Positions 1 to 11,269 are shown, counted from the first letter of the stretch. The stretch is DNA of 64,000 nt from Yponomeuta sedellus (GCA_934045075.1 OW203732.1:8891001-8955000); one strand, 5' to 3'. The notes: generated from the sequence alone by a model not told the origin. A program made the numbers and translations.

Positions 1-801
1 ATCTTTATCCGCAACTAGTTGCCGACAAAGAATAAAAATTCCTTTTTCACAACCGGTTGCGAAATTTAGTTGCCATGACGGCCGAAAGGCAATCAGCCTT
101 AGCAAGCGAATAAAATCGGTTTGAAACCGCGCACTGGTAACTATTTTCGCGCGATTTTTTGTCGCAAGTGCGTGCACTTTCATACATTTTGCATATCTCA
201 CAGATTTTTGCGGGAAAAATCGTGTGGTAAAAATTGATGCGTAAATAAAACCGGAACGGAACTTAACTACTCATAAACTGTTCATAACAAGTACCTGTAC
301 TTGATAATTTACTTTCATCTAATCTGATTTAACGGGACACACGTCAATTGATGATAATAATATAATTCGCTATCTTAAACCCTATGATCTGAGCTTAAAC
401 CTTTGTTAACTGTTGCACAGGTTTCACAGTCGAGTCGTTGTCGTTTTAAATGGGGACATTTCGTGCCGTAAATTGGTAATTAATACCCACTGAAAATTAC
501 TGAAGATGCGGCATTTTCACCAAGTTTCAGGCCTACCTTTCAAAGTAACTAATTAAAGTGAGAAATTGAGTCGTACTTGATAGCTATTATTGGTTTGTTT
601 CGGTAATAATTAGCGAGTTCTCAGCAAAACGACCACAATAACGTTCATTATACCGTACCTTTTGATTTGTTACCGTATCCGTTGGGCATTAGCCTGCCTT
701 ACTGCCAACATCATTCCGGATTCACTTACTTGAATAAATCCGGAATTAAGTTAATAATGTGTTGTGCTTACGAAAGATTAAAGCAAAAATCTTACTGGTA
801 T
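1..801. other. Unique AT-rich DNA, no gene seen
   Basis: No repeat family and no convincing coding frame is visible. The part around 60-210 is richer in CG (runs of gcgcgattt and cgcaagtgcgtgcac), which could reflect a regulatory element, but nothing decides this. Confidence 0.4.
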
Positions 802-1048
802 TCATCATCATCAACCCATTATGTCCCCACCGAGGGGCACGGGTCTCTTCCCTGAGGAAGGTATAGGCCATACTCCACCGGGGCCAAGTCCGGATTGGTG
901 AAGGCTTGCAAGACTAGTGGCTGGTCTTACTGTCAGAAGTTTTCAAGCCGCTCTGAGGCCTCTGACTTGACTTAACGACTGCCATCTATCGACGGCAACC
1001 GGCACCAACGTGCTTTGCGAAGCAATTGCTCGAAAAAATGCCAGTAGC
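802..1048 (-). mobile_element. Family 3B (5S rRNA-headed element), 5'-truncated
   Basis: The tail lies at the left (atcatcatcatcaaccc), followed by the body shared with the copies at 24731, 51133 and 62079 (gtccccaccgaggggcac, aagtccggattggtg, cgactgccatctatcgacgg). The 5S-like head is missing at the right end, as expected for a 5'-truncated retroposed copy. The (GAT)n tail matches the other B copies. Confidence 0.75.
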
Positions 1049-1190
1049 GTTGGTCAAAGACAGCCAACCAAACTGCGGGTTTGCTCATGATGTTTACCTT
1101 CGCCATTTGTAAAACAATGTTCCAGGCACTGGAGCGTCCCAGTGTTCTCTTCACTTATCTAGTATGAGTGAAGAGCCACTGGACGGCAAG
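1049..1190. mobile_element. Family 4 chimera (two pieces in opposite orientation)
   Basis: The piece at about 1055-1105 matches Family 4 on the minus strand (its gaaggaaaacatcgtgagg region). The piece at about 1118-1185 matches the Family 4 tail on the plus strand (ccaggcactg, agtatgagtgaagagccactgg). A single insertion would give one orientation, so this is a rearranged copy. Confidence 0.55.
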
Positions 1191-1570
1191 TATTAGACAC
1201 TAGGGCCAGATCGTTGGGAGGCAGCGAAGTCAGTGTCTACGTTGCGTTTCCTTGTTCTTGGAAGAAACCGTAAAAAATTAAAAAGGTTGGAGACTTCGAG
1301 AACCTTTTTACGGTTTGCACCCCATCGGCTATTGTTTCATCAGCAAATGTGCGGCTCAATTCCATTTCAACTTGCTGGTCAAATGTTACTACGTACGTAA
1401 AGGTCTGGCTGGTATATTATGTAGATGATTATGTAAACGGCAAGACCGTTTACAAGCTGCGGGGTTGACCGGACAACCCTCGCGATATTCGAGATGAGCG
1501 GAAACCTAAGGACGAATAGGATACGAATAGAAGAACTATGTAGCGTCAGTATTTTTTAATGATTCGCGAT
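1191..1570. other. Unclassified DNA with an imperfect hairpin
   Basis: At 1266-1315 an imperfect inverted repeat pairs accgtaaaaa...ggtt with aacctttttacggt; the left arm holds an extra 8 nt. No gene is seen. Confidence 0.35.
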
Positions 1571-1655
1571 ACTCATACATAGTTATATATTAAACGGGTC
1601 AAATCGCGATTATTTATTAGGTGAAACGTAATTACCTTATTTCCCGGAAATAAAG
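1571..1655. mobile_element. PLE-like terminal fragment
   Basis: Shares tatattaaacgggtcaaatc and attaggtgaaacgtaattac with the segments at 18594, 30384 and 62747. The wider copies contain a conserved accacgg/cggcaactgcaacg block next to an AAAACGT motif, reminiscent of Penelope-like terminal repeats. Family assignment is tentative; repetition within the window is directly visible. Confidence 0.45.
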
Positions 1656-1680
1656 TTAATATCTACCTCTATAATAATAA

Positions 1681-1922
1681 TACTAATAAATAGTCATGGA
1701 CATATTACACAGATCTCGTTAGCCCTATACTAAGTACAACTAAATGACTTGTGTTATAGGTGCTAACGCGACGATAGATTTAATACAATAAATACAGATA
1801 ACATCCAAGAAACGAGACCAACTAGAAAAGTTCGTTTCCTAGTTTGACCCGGCCGGAGATCGAACCCGAGACCTTCGGTTGTACAGTCAGCGTACCAAAC
1901 CGCTGCGCCACCGAGGCCGTCG
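1681..1922 (-). mobile_element. Family 2 tRNA-headed SINE, nearly complete
   Basis: Read on the minus strand it starts with a tRNA-like head (A box tggcgcagcgg, B box ggttcgatc), then a body with aaactaggaaacgaac, the tcgcgttagcacctataac block and tagggctaacgagatc, and ends in catgaatattt-like sequence. The same order occurs at 22194, 24435, 30655 and 58709. The cloverleaf is degenerate, so this is a SINE head and not a tRNA gene. Confidence 0.8.
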
Positions 1923-2235
1923 CAACAGGCGTCGTATAACAGTAGCGTCCCTGAAGATGGACTTAGTAGATTGTTAACATTTCGTCTCTCTTCATTGTAA
2001 AGAAGATGGAATGATTTGAATGCGATGCAAATACAGCGGAAAGAAAAAATATTTATCCCGACGACATTGACTCACGACAGACTGAAGTGGCGAGTACAGT
2101 CAATTATTGTGGGTAGTCACTTCTAATTTTTCGCAGCTGGCCGACACACAACACTCACTACGTCCACGGACAGGTTCAGGGATAAAGCGCGATTATGCCC
2201 ATTTAATATATAACCAATTGCACTAATTCTAGTCT
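1923..2235. other. Unclassified sequence
   Basis: No repeat family, RNA gene or coding frame that I can support. Confidence 0.3.
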
Positions 2236-3065
<830 letters not shown>

Positions 3066-3126
3066 ATTGCCAATTGTGCTGTATATGTTATTATTTAAGT
3101 TTCAAGTAATTCCTGGTGTACATTTT
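3066..3126 (+). mobile_element. LINE 3'-UTR-like fragment after the TATC array
   Basis: attgccaattgtgctgtata and tcctggtgtaca parallel the LINE 3' region at 8787-8897 (gccaattgtactatgtatat ... ccagtgtaca). The copy is diverged. Confidence 0.45.
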
Positions 3127-3167
3127 TTATTTTGCCTCTTTTGCATCTACTTAATAAGATGATTTAT

Positions 3168-3532
3168 ACAGCGTCCAGTGGTATCTTCACTCACAATAGA
3201 TGGGTAAAGGGACCACTCCGACGCTGTAGTGCCTGGGACATGGTTTTATAGATGATGTAGGCTTGCCCAGCACCTATACCATCCTGACAGCTTAGTCGGC
3301 CTAGCCCACAGGAGAGACTAGTCAATACGTGCGGAGCCAACGAAGCCGCGGGTTTCCTCACGATGTTTTCCTTCACCGTTAGCGTGTCGTATTGCGACTA
3401 CAAATTCGCAAATGTACTTAACTTTGAAATTAAACAAAGTCATTGGTACATGCCCGCACTCGGGATCGAACCTGGGGCTCTCGCTTGCCAATCCATGGTT
3501 CTACCCACTGAGCTACCACCGCTTCATACAGT
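3168..3532 (-). mobile_element. Family 4 tRNA-headed SINE, near full length
   Basis: On the minus strand: a tRNA-like head at about 3455-3525 (A box ggtagctcagtgggtagaac, B box ggttcgatc), then atgtaccaatgactttg, the conserved gaaggaaaacatcgtgagga, and a tail ending gtgagtgaagataccactgg. The copy at 16285 has the same layout. The head carries pol III boxes but is too diverged for a tRNA gene. Confidence 0.8.
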
Positions 3533-4503
3533 TAAGAATATTCTATCTATCTAATCGGCTTTGCCATGTAAATCGGATAGGCTTAATGAGTCGCAGTACC
3601 GTAGAAACGTTTGTTACGTGAAATCTTATTTTTACTAATGTACTTAGTCCAAGATGTTCTTTTGGTAGATTTATCTGGTGGCGGGTCAATGTTGGGGGCG
3701 TCATCGAACTCTGTCGATTTGCTTTCGTGCTCCAGAAAATAATACATTTAGGTCCAAAGGATTGTCGTTCCTTCCAGTATGTCATGTCCCGAGTCTTGGG
3801 ACAAAGAAAAATGGATGAATTTTTTTTTTAGAATAAGTTTACTGTTATTCTAATTGCAAAATACCTAAAGAATGGGTGCATCTATGTAAAGGTCAATGAC
3901 TGTTATCCCGCACCAAGTATCATTGACACTATATGAACCGTGATCTAGTTAATTTATTTCAAAAGCATAATTTATGAATCGCAATTTCGATGTTCAACGA
4001 GACGTAGGTAAGTACCTCATTTTAATTTGAGTTCGACAGCCTCATTTCGTTGGTAGTTCGAATGCCGTAAAAAGTTTCCTCATAAACATAACCTCTTCCG
4101 CATTTCAGTCTGCGGTCGGCTGTGAATATCCAGTATTTTTTCGTTTCTGAAAATTCCAAAAATGCGTTGTTAGAGTACGGACTGTCTAAGTCAATTGCTT
4201 ATGTTCTTCGTTAATGGAAGTTAGACTGATAAGTACATGAATAAACTGAATACCAAAAATAAGGTCCAAAAAGCTAGGTTGGCTGTAAAAATGTAACAGC
4301 CAACTCAAATTATAATATTAAATAGTTGACAATAAAAATAAATAGTTGAAATAGTTAAATCGCACGTCTCGTAGCTGTCACATTTCGTGTCTCGACTAGT
4401 ATTGAATTGTGAGTCTCTGGCGGTTTCTAAAGAGCTTCAGGCATCTACATTGCAATTGTCTATTTTAAGACTAGACTCACATGCCCTTTAGAGAATTGGG
4501 ATC
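3533..4503. other. Mostly unique DNA
   Basis: Begins with a small LINE-tail remnant (taagaatattctatctatct, 3533-3552). The rest holds no repeat or coding signal I recognise. Confidence 0.35.
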
Positions 4504-4580
4504 TAGATACATAGATATAATATTCTTTATTGTATGTACAACAGGAGATCCATAGGAGACATAGTAGGTACAGTACAATT
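4504..4580 (-). mobile_element. LINE 3' end fragment
   Basis: tacatagatataatattctt followed by tattgtatgtaca is the reverse complement of the ataaagaatattc(TATC)n LINE ending found repeatedly in the window. Confidence 0.55.
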
Positions 4581-5691
4581 AAGTACAACCGTTTTTTGAT
4601 TTTCCACTTCGGCGAAATTCGTGGTTGAAGCTAGCTTCTGTGCTGTGCCTTACGTACTGAAAACAGACTAGAAAGACGCTGAACGCCAGGTACGATGCCG
4701 TCTCGACGGCATCAGTCACACGACCGGTAACGCTATTACATCGTCGCCACTAATTGTGATTCCTTCACTCAAGGAGACGCTATCGATGCTTGCTCATCGC
4801 GGCAGTTTCCTTTTGTGCGCTTTACATTGCATTCCCAACCAGACGGTCACTGCGAAGTTTAATATGAATGTAGCGTTGGAGCGCAATGCGGGGCGTTTGC
4901 CAGAGTGGCGGACTCCGGGAGGGTGAGGTGGTAAAAGTGAGGGAACGTTCTCGAAGTAGGTCAGGCCGGCGACCCCCTCGCTCCTCGTCGCTTTCACTGC
5001 GTCTGTCGCTCGGGATAAAGGCTAATTTTATTGCGTTATGTTCGATCGTCTCTCTCCCGGCGGTTACACGTTTATAGAGATAAAATGAATCGCTCAATTT
5101 CAATGGCGTAGCTAGGTACACGAAGCCAGTCAACTGTATGATGTGACAATATTATATACTAGCTTTCCCACTCTCACATTACACGTTATTTGAATTGGAG
5201 TTGCTCAGGGATAACCGATGGCGTATTTCTTTTATACCTTCTTATTGCATTTGTTACTGAAATTTTTTCTAGTCCATTTAAAAGTTTTAAATGGTTAAAT
5301 CGTGAACATATGCTGATTGAGCCTCGTTAGCTATTCGCAGCTGACGCTTGGTTTATCGTGGCTATAAGAGCATGCATTAACCTATTTACCGGCGGTGCAC
5401 TGCAAAGAATGCGCCCACATATTGTGTTAACAACATGAGAGCAGGCACGTATTTAGGTCTAACTTGCGGGAATCCAGATGATAGTTATTGAAGTTTTAGT
5501 ATTCCTCATCTATCTTTGGAACTAACAATGTTGGTTCGGAGAAAAAAAAGTGAGTTGGCGTACCCATTTTTTGTAAGGTGAGCTTTCGGAGCGAACAACA
5601 TGGACCAGGGGGGTGACTCTCTAGAATGCATAGTTGTTCAATTGAGTCATATTAGTCCGGTAATGGTCGTTTCATTCACACTATCGGTAGT
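4581..5691. promoter_or_regulatory. Unique block with GC-rich core; possible regulatory DNA
   Basis: From about 4790 to 5080 the base composition shifts to GC-rich and CpG-containing sequence without repeats (gcaatgcggggcgtttgcc, gccggcgaccccctcgctcc). Several overlapping open frames occur there on both strands, as expected from GC-rich non-coding DNA; none resembles a known protein. A regulatory role is inference only. Confidence 0.25.
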
Positions 5692-5828
5692 CTGGTAACC
5701 AATAGCATTACAATGGTATAACGGCGCCTCGCGCGATTCGATCTTCTTCGCGTGAGATGCCTGTTTAATTTGCGCCGGTTATACCCCTGGAATGGCATTG
5801 TACTGCTATTGCTTTGTAGATTACCAAA
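5692..5828. mobile_element. Hairpin MITE-like element
   Basis: Imperfect terminal inverted repeats: left ccaatagcattacaatgg...gtataacggcgc pairs with right gcgccggttatac...tggcattgtactgctattg. The whole segment can fold back on itself around a short centre rich in cgcg. No target duplication is clear. Confidence 0.5.
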
Positions 5829-5882
5829 TTGAGGCAAATAACAACCATTGTCGTGCTTATATCATTTTATTGAAACACTATG

Positions 5883-5972
5883 TAGATAGATAGATAGATA
5901 GATAGAATATTCTTTATTGTACACAGAAATTACAGTAACAGAACCTAGATAAAAATATAGTACAAATATGTA
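5883..5972 (-). mobile_element. LINE 3' end with (TAGA)n tail
   Basis: Six TAGA units followed by atattctttattgtacacag, the reverse complement of the standard LINE ending in this window. Confidence 0.65.
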
Positions 5973-6534
5973 AGTACCTATTAGAATCTAGGGCCAGTTT
6001 AGACGTTCCCACCCTATTGACATATTTTTAAATCTAGTTATCGTCGAGTTAGCACCCGTGACATAAGTGGACTAAACTGACAGCTAAAAGCACTTATTTT
6101 TTTTAAAATGTTGTCAGAGCAAGATCGTAGTGATGTGACTTCATGTTTTGATTGAATGATCGATTTAGTTCAATCATTCACTCTTCAATTTAATTTCCTT
6201 TATTTGGGGAAAATAATTTATCTTAATTGTAATAATTAATTAAACAAACATACCTACATCTAAAAACCCATAAACTTTACAAGATATTCTGTAATTTCTA
6301 GGAGTATACTTTAAAAAAGATGCAACTCTTAATTATGGATACGTATTTTATATACTATTTAAGTGGTTATAATTATGTACAATGTGTGTATATTAGTAAG
6401 TATCTATTGATAGCTATAGTAACAATTTTATTAATAGGTAACTATTAACTTGAAATAGGTGATTTTAGATTTAATTTTTCTTGTTTAGCTATATTTGCCA
6501 TCTCTCGCTCTCTGTTTTTTGGTCAGAATCTTTC
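5973..6534. other. AT-rich DNA, no gene seen
   Basis: No coding frame. A short piece near 6040-6075 (tcgtcgagttagcacccgtg) resembles the Family 2 body. Confidence 0.3.
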
Positions 6535-6657
6535 TTAGGCTGGCTGGAAGAAATTTCTTTTGAAATGAGTCTGCCTTTGTACATCAACACTTACCTGTTA
6601 TTTAAGTTATTTTTATGTTTCTTAATTTTGTGCAATAAAGCGTAACAAACAAACAAA
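6535..6657 (+). mobile_element. LINE 3' UTR fragment
   Basis: ggctggaagaaatttctttt begins the 3' region also seen at 11270 (gtctggaagagattgctctt); it ends gtgcaataaagcgtaacaaa followed by a short CAAA run, i.e. a polyadenylation-like signal and simple tail. Confidence 0.55.
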
Positions 6658-7120
6658 CCTCTAAATTATCGCATAGTTGGTAGCACTGATGACGCATACA
6701 TGTCAAAGTTCATGTCATGCGCTACAATCGTCTGCCATTTTCGTAGTCGATCGGTTGCAGGATTATCTATCTATCACGAATTCTGATTCAGAAAATGATA
6801 GTTCGGATATACCTAAATGGTGATTAAAATTTTAAATCTGATTTTTTTTTATTTTTTCCTATTCCAAAACAGAAAGGAATGAACATGGCATGTCTGTAAT
6901 TTTATCACTAAATCCCCCAACTTAAGTATTATTTAATTTTAGAGTTTATAGTTTATAGAGCGAGTTACATTACATTCACCAGTCTGCAATTGAATGAACG
7001 AATACTTGAATGAAAATGTTTATTATTCGATCACTCTGAGTACAACACTATTTTTTATTTTCCATTACGTGGCAACCCACCAACTGTCAGTTTAGTCCAC
7101 CTAATAAAAAATAAAATCAT
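6658..7120. other. Unclassified AT-rich DNA
   Basis: No gene or repeat family recognised. Confidence 0.3.
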
Positions 7121-7180
7121 TAGTATGGGCTAACGAGATCATCTGTGTAATATGTCCATGAATGTTTATTATTATTTGCA
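7121..7180 (+). mobile_element. Family 2 SINE, 3' fragment
   Basis: tgggctaacgagatcatctg and taatatgtccatgaatgttt match the 3' part of the complete Family 2 copy at 22194. Confidence 0.65.
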
Positions 7181-7199
7181 GTATTCTGTAGCTCATCTG

Positions 7200-7515
7200 T
7201 AGCGCTTGTGGCCTAGTCGAACCGAGTGATTGGAATCAATGATTTGAGTTAAGCAACAAAGGCGCGGTCGGGTGCAGAATGGGTGACCGTCCCGTGACTA
7301 CCACTAGTGGCATTTTTTCCGTGCGATTTTGCGCTTCGCCAGGAACGTGAAGCCGTTGGTGCTGGATTTCATGTGATGGCAGTCGTTAAGCCATGTCAGA
7401 GGCCTTATGGGCGGCATGGTAACTTCTGACAGTAAGGCCCGCCACTATCTTACAATCCTCCATCAACCCGGACTTGTGCCCCGTGCCCCTGCAGTGGGGA
7501 CATACAAGGGTTCGT
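7200..7515 (+). mobile_element. Family 3A (5S rRNA-headed element)
   Basis: Head gtggcctagtcgaaccgagt, then gagttaagcaacaaaggcgc and gaatgggtgaccg, which align with the internal promoter part of 5S rRNA (gttaagcaacatcgggcgcgg, ggatgggtgacc). The body continues to the tail cagtggggacatacaagggt. A run of six T lies about 110 nt from the start, where a pol III transcript would be expected to stop. Confidence 0.8.
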
Positions 7516-8004
7516 CATACATAACATTCACAGTTGAGTCTGAATAGCGGCCCGGACGCCCCTTTAGCCGTCCGGGTTAACTTTTTTGCTATGCCGCAGC
7601 GCGCTGCAACTATAAATCAGAGGCGTTGACTTGACACGGACGTTTTATTTAAACTGTTTTGTTAAACGCGCCCGATGGAAAAATTGCCGCGTTTAGTCGT
7701 CGCCGGGCGTTTTAGATCGGACCCCTTTCGGCTTGGCTAGCTGGGGTCGGCGAGCGGAAAAAAATGCTCCGAAATGCCTTTGTAAAGCGATAAAAAGCAA
7801 GCCTGCATCAAACACAAAAGTATTTGTTTGTTTGCTCGCTCTTTCTGTTACTCGACTCTCTCGCTCTAACGTAGAGAAAGATGGCGGGGCTCATGCCGCT
7901 GTATCGGATCGATTTCATACCAAGCCTACCGCTGACGTCACCTGATTTAACATTTTGGCTCTACATGGCAAACAAAATGTAAACAAAACCAGTTATTATT
8001 GTAA
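7516..8004. promoter_or_regulatory. Unique GC-rich block, candidate enhancer
   Basis: No repeats and no recognisable protein. It contains a hairpin (cccggac/gtccggg, 7551-7576), CG-rich stretches and an ATAAATCA octamer (7612-7619), a sequence bound by Hox-Exd type complexes; the same tataaatcag recurs at 11767. The open frame at 7733-7945 looks accidental. Confidence 0.3.
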
Positions 8005-8110
8005 AAACCTATTTAGAGGCTATAAATTCCACCCATTTCCATTCCATTTTCTTTTTTTTTATTGTCCTTAGCACGGGTTAGTGCATTTAAAAAGAATATA
8101 ATCAGTTATT
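8005..8110. mobile_element. Two Family 1 fragments in opposite orientation
   Basis: aaacctatttagaggctata (minus-strand Family 1 end) is followed after a C/T-rich spacer by attgtccttagcacgggtta (plus-strand Family 1 segment). Confidence 0.6.
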
Positions 8111-8492
8111 ATTATTGTATCAAATCCATCTGCCTTGCGTGATGGGGATCGAACTCGTGATCCGCACGATATCCGAAGTACAGCAGCAGCAGCGGCCTGG
8201 AGCACACAGGAAGGGCGTGGGACGAGGGCGCTGATAAGACGCGACGCGTTGTAAGGAATAATTCGCCTCCCGCCCCGTCCGTTCTCGGTGGGCTTCGCCC
8301 CTTGTATGAAAGTGAATTGGAAAGACGACACGTCTTTTTCTGTGATCGTGGCTTAAGGCGCTGCGGGGCGGAGGTGCATGAAAGGAGCCTCCCCGAACGA
8401 CGTACTCACTAACTCCATACGCCTGGCACACCCTGGACAGCATTCAGCGAGTCCCTTATGCTGATTGACAAATCCTTTTTTTAAATCCTTGT
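8111..8492. other. GC-rich unclassified segment with a B-box-like site
   Basis: At 8148-8166 gggatcgaactcgtgatcc resembles a reverse-strand pol III B box (ggttcgatcc type), so part may be an old tRNA-derived repeat. The overlapping open frames on the minus strand show no recognisable protein. Confidence 0.25.
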
Positions 8493-8665
8493 ACGTAACA
8501 CAGAGAATAGTGTAAAGAGTTTCGAGATGTCACTGATGCCGGTGAGTCGCCCATTAGCTCAGTTGGAAAGAGCGCTGGCACTGATAGCCAGAGGTCGCGG
8601 GTTCGAATCCCGGCATGGGTGGAATTTTTAGCCTCTAAATAGGTTTTTTAAAATTCTTTTACCAC
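8493..8665 (+). mobile_element. Family 1 copy with tRNA-Ile-like core (8549-8620)
   Basis: The core has A box (ttagctcagttggaaagag), anticodon arm ctggc/gccag and B box (gggttcgaatccc). The acceptor gcccat pairs with atgggt. The position before the anticodon is C instead of the invariant U, and the 49-65 pair is lost, so it is unlikely to be a working tRNA. Five T's follow 4 nt after the core. The 5' flank (acacagagaatagtgtaaag, gatgccggtgagtc) and 3' flank (tagcctctaaataggttttt) are part of the repeat. Confidence 0.85.
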
Positions 8666-8786
8666 GAACGGTTTCCCATCGACACTAACTTACTAGCGCC
8701 ACCAATAGAATAAAAATCATAACTTTATTTAATCATCAAATCATAAATCATTTATTATAAGTACGTTTTATTAAAAGGTGAACATT

Positions 8787-8897
8787 GCCTTATTGCTTTT
8801 AGCAATAAGGCCGCCAATTGTACTATGTATATTTGCAATTGTTTTGTATTTGTTGTTTTTCCAGTGTACAATAAAGAATATTCTTATCTTATCTTAA
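8787..8897 (+). mobile_element. LINE 3' UTR, well preserved
   Basis: Starts with a perfect 10-bp hairpin (gccttattgc/gcaataaggc, loop tttta), continues ccgccaattgtactatgtat and ends ccagtgtacaataaagaata with a TTATC tail. The same unit occurs at 18828, 29738 and, reversed, 27339 and 58079. The hairpin may be a reverse-transcriptase recognition structure. Confidence 0.75.
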
Positions 8898-8934
8898 CAT
8901 TGTAAACAACTGGGAACTGGTGCTATCCCAGCTG

Positions 8935-9045
8935 CTTCTTGGTCTTGGATGGTTGAGATGTGGCTGTTTCTGGTACCCACGACACAGTATCCTAGTGTGG
9001 GGCAGCAAGCAATGTATGTGCCAGTATGTAAATAATATTACACAA
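8935..9045 (+). mobile_element. Family 5 fragment
   Basis: tggtcttggatggttgagat, cccacgacacagtatcctag, gtgtggggcagcaagcaatg: the body of Family 5 as at 13488 and 50670. Confidence 0.65.
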
Positions 9046-9115
9046 TTTTTTATTCTTAATGCACTAACCCGTGCTAAGGAACAAATTTAGCCTCTAAATA
9101 GGTTTTTAAATGTAA
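9046..9115. mobile_element. Family 1 fragments, inverted junction
   Basis: gcactaacccgtgctaagga (minus sense) directly abuts ttagcctctaaataggtttt (plus sense), so two ends of Family 1 are joined in opposite orientation. Confidence 0.6.
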
Positions 9116-9420
9116 ATAATATGTTATGTTAACTATATTTTTATTGAACTTAGTCTAGAACCTAGGATAAACAACCTAACACTTAATCGATTTCCGCGGA
9201 AAACGGCTGCTTTTGGCAAAACTGTATTCAAGTAATAGATTCGAGCCTACAGTCTGTTTGCTTTTAGAATATACCTCGGCTGCCTTTTCTCGTACTATCG
9301 AAAAAACAGCAACAATATTGCAATAAGGTAAGGTTTATTTTGTATTGTTATTTATAACTTTACATAGCTTTTCAAAATAGTGAAGAAAAGTTGTATACAG
9401 AGCAGGAAGTAGTATCACAC
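9116..9420. other. AT-rich DNA
   Basis: The start is like other segments in the window (tagtctagaacctaggataa, also near 12960). No gene seen. Confidence 0.3.
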
Positions 9421-9525
9421 TCGTCGCCCATTAGCTCAGTTGGAAAGAGCGCTGGCACGGATAGCCAGAGGTCGCGGGTTCGAATCCCGCCATGGGTGGA
9501 ATTTTTAGCCTCTAAATAGGTTTCG
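9421..9525 (+). mobile_element. Family 1 copy, tRNA-Ile-like core at 9426-9497
   Basis: A box and B box intact, the anticodon loop again has C before the triplet GGA, and a T5 run follows the core. The upstream Family 1 flank is absent, so this copy begins at or just before the core. Confidence 0.8.
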
Positions 9526-10112
9526 GAATGTATTTATTTCAACACTGTTGGAGACTCCCTGTCTTTAGGTGGTATGTCTATGATGGGAGGCAGGTAACAA
9601 TTTCACATTTCGAATTTCCATTTCACATTTGCTACGCAAACACGAGAGACTGTAGCAATTTCATTGATTTATATTCATTCTGTCTGAGCACTGTCATAGC
9701 TACAATTTCCATACTAACCTGCTGGGTTCTGAATACTTGATAGGTATGCATTATTTAGAGCTCAACATTATGAATGGGGGACACGCCTCAAAGTAAAATT
9801 TGAGTGACAGTTTGTTTATGTCGCTGCCAACTGGTAAAATAATTTATTGATGATTAAGTAAGAGATCGCATAAAGAATAAATAAATTTTCTTATCTTTTC
9901 ACTACCTAAATGTTGCATGAAATTTAGTTTTATCTAAGTTATTTTAAGACTTTTGATGAAAAGTAATATCGAACTGTATAGGTAGGTACTACTATTTTAA
10001 GAAATTGTACCTAATCGAATGAGCAGGACCTTCCGTAATACAGGTTTTTACGTAGTACGGGGTCTTTACCCTTTTATAAATTGTGAAATTTTATAATGAA
10101 TAATATTTTATT
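9526..10112. other. AT-rich unique DNA
   Basis: No repeat or coding signal recognised. Confidence 0.3.
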
Positions 10113-10487
10113 TCGTTATCGTTATCAACCCTTGCATGTCCCCACTGCTGGGGCACGGGTCTCTTCCTGCATTGTAGGAAGGTTAGGCCATACTCCACCA
10201 CGGGGGCCAAGTCCGGATTGGTGGAGAATTGGAAGACAGTGGCGGGCCTTACTGTCAGAAGTTATCAAGCCGCCCATAAGGCCTCTGACATGGCTTAACG
10301 ACTGCCATTACATGACAGCCGGCACCAACGGCTTAACGTGCCTTGTGAAGCACGGAAGCGCTCGGAAAAATGCCACTAGCGGTAGTCACGGGACGCTCAC
10401 CCATCACATACCTGACCGCGCCTGTTGTTGCTTAACCAAGTGATTGATTCCAATTACTCGGTTCGCCTAGGCCACGAGCGCTTCTAA
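10113..10487 (-). mobile_element. Family 3A (5S rRNA-headed element), full length
   Basis: Tail at the left (ttatcgttatcaaccc), 5S-like head at the right (minus strand: ctaggcgaaccgagtaattg, then ttggttaagcaacaac, gcgcggtcaggt). Length about 370 bp, the same as the copies at 37668, 42299 and 57436. The open frame inside is an accident of the repeat and recurs in other copies. Confidence 0.85.
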
Positions 10488-10898
10488 ATAGATAAAATAT
10501 TTTATTTATTTTATTTTATTATATCAGTCCTCGAATTAACTGTCTAGGACGTTCATTAGGCTGCGGCATCCAGTTAAATGGCTGAGTGTCATTCAGCCGT
10601 ATGATTAAACAAAACGTTAAATTACCTGGCTCAAGGGGGCTAGTCACTACTTGGCGGCTCTTTGGCATTCTGCCTTTTAATAAACAGGCTAGTTTTCAGT
10701 CAGCCAAGTGGTCGTTTCAGACCATACTGTCATAACGACGTCAGATCTTAACCAATTTCGACAATTCTTTCTTTGTGTATTTTGAATTATCTGATAGTGA
10801 CATTCTAATAATTACGAATTAATCTTGTAACATGGCTTCTCCAATATGATCAACATTTTTATGAGTACAATTTAAATTGTATGTGAAAAAAAAACTGA
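10488..10898. other. AT-rich unique DNA
   Basis: No feature recognised. Confidence 0.3.
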
Positions 10899-11070
10899 GC
10901 GGTGGCGGTAGTCCAGTGTGTAGAACAATGGACTCGGAGCGGGAGACCCAGGTTCGATTCCCAGTATTGGTACGTACCAATGACTTTGTTTTCTAAGTTA
11001 TGTACATTTTTGTAATGAAGGAAAACATTATGAAGAATCCTGAACCTTGCAGTGGGACGCTTATAGACTA
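10899..11070 (+). mobile_element. Family 4 SINE, internally deleted
   Basis: tRNA-like head with ggttcgattcccag, then gtaccaatgactttgtttt, aatgaaggaaaacattatga, then a jump to the far tail gcagtgggacgcttatagac, so the middle of the element is missing compared with 32817. Confidence 0.75.
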
Positions 11071-11269
11071 ATATTATTATTTAAATATATGTTGCTTACC
11101 TATATGTATTTAATTGCACAAGTAATTATTTTTTAGGTATCTATGTATACTATTATTTAAATATAAGTAAGTATATTCTCGCACTCTTTTGCTATTTGGT
11201 ATCAATATATTTTCTATTTAATTATTTATGTGCACGTACCGACTATATTCTTCATGCAATCCACTCCAT
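11071..11269. other. AT-rich spacer
   Basis: Low-complexity AT sequence, no gene. Confidence 0.3.

Noticed and set aside
8549..8620. Functional tRNA-Ile gene
   Set aside because: The core lacks U33, has a triplet GGA where tRNA-Ile would have AAU or UAU, has a mismatched T-stem end, and exists in many copies with conserved non-tRNA flanks. It is the core of a repeat.
10096..10443. 115-codon frame as a gene
   Set aside because: The same frame appears in the Family 3 copies at 37646 and 57457 and follows repeat divergence, not codon constraint.
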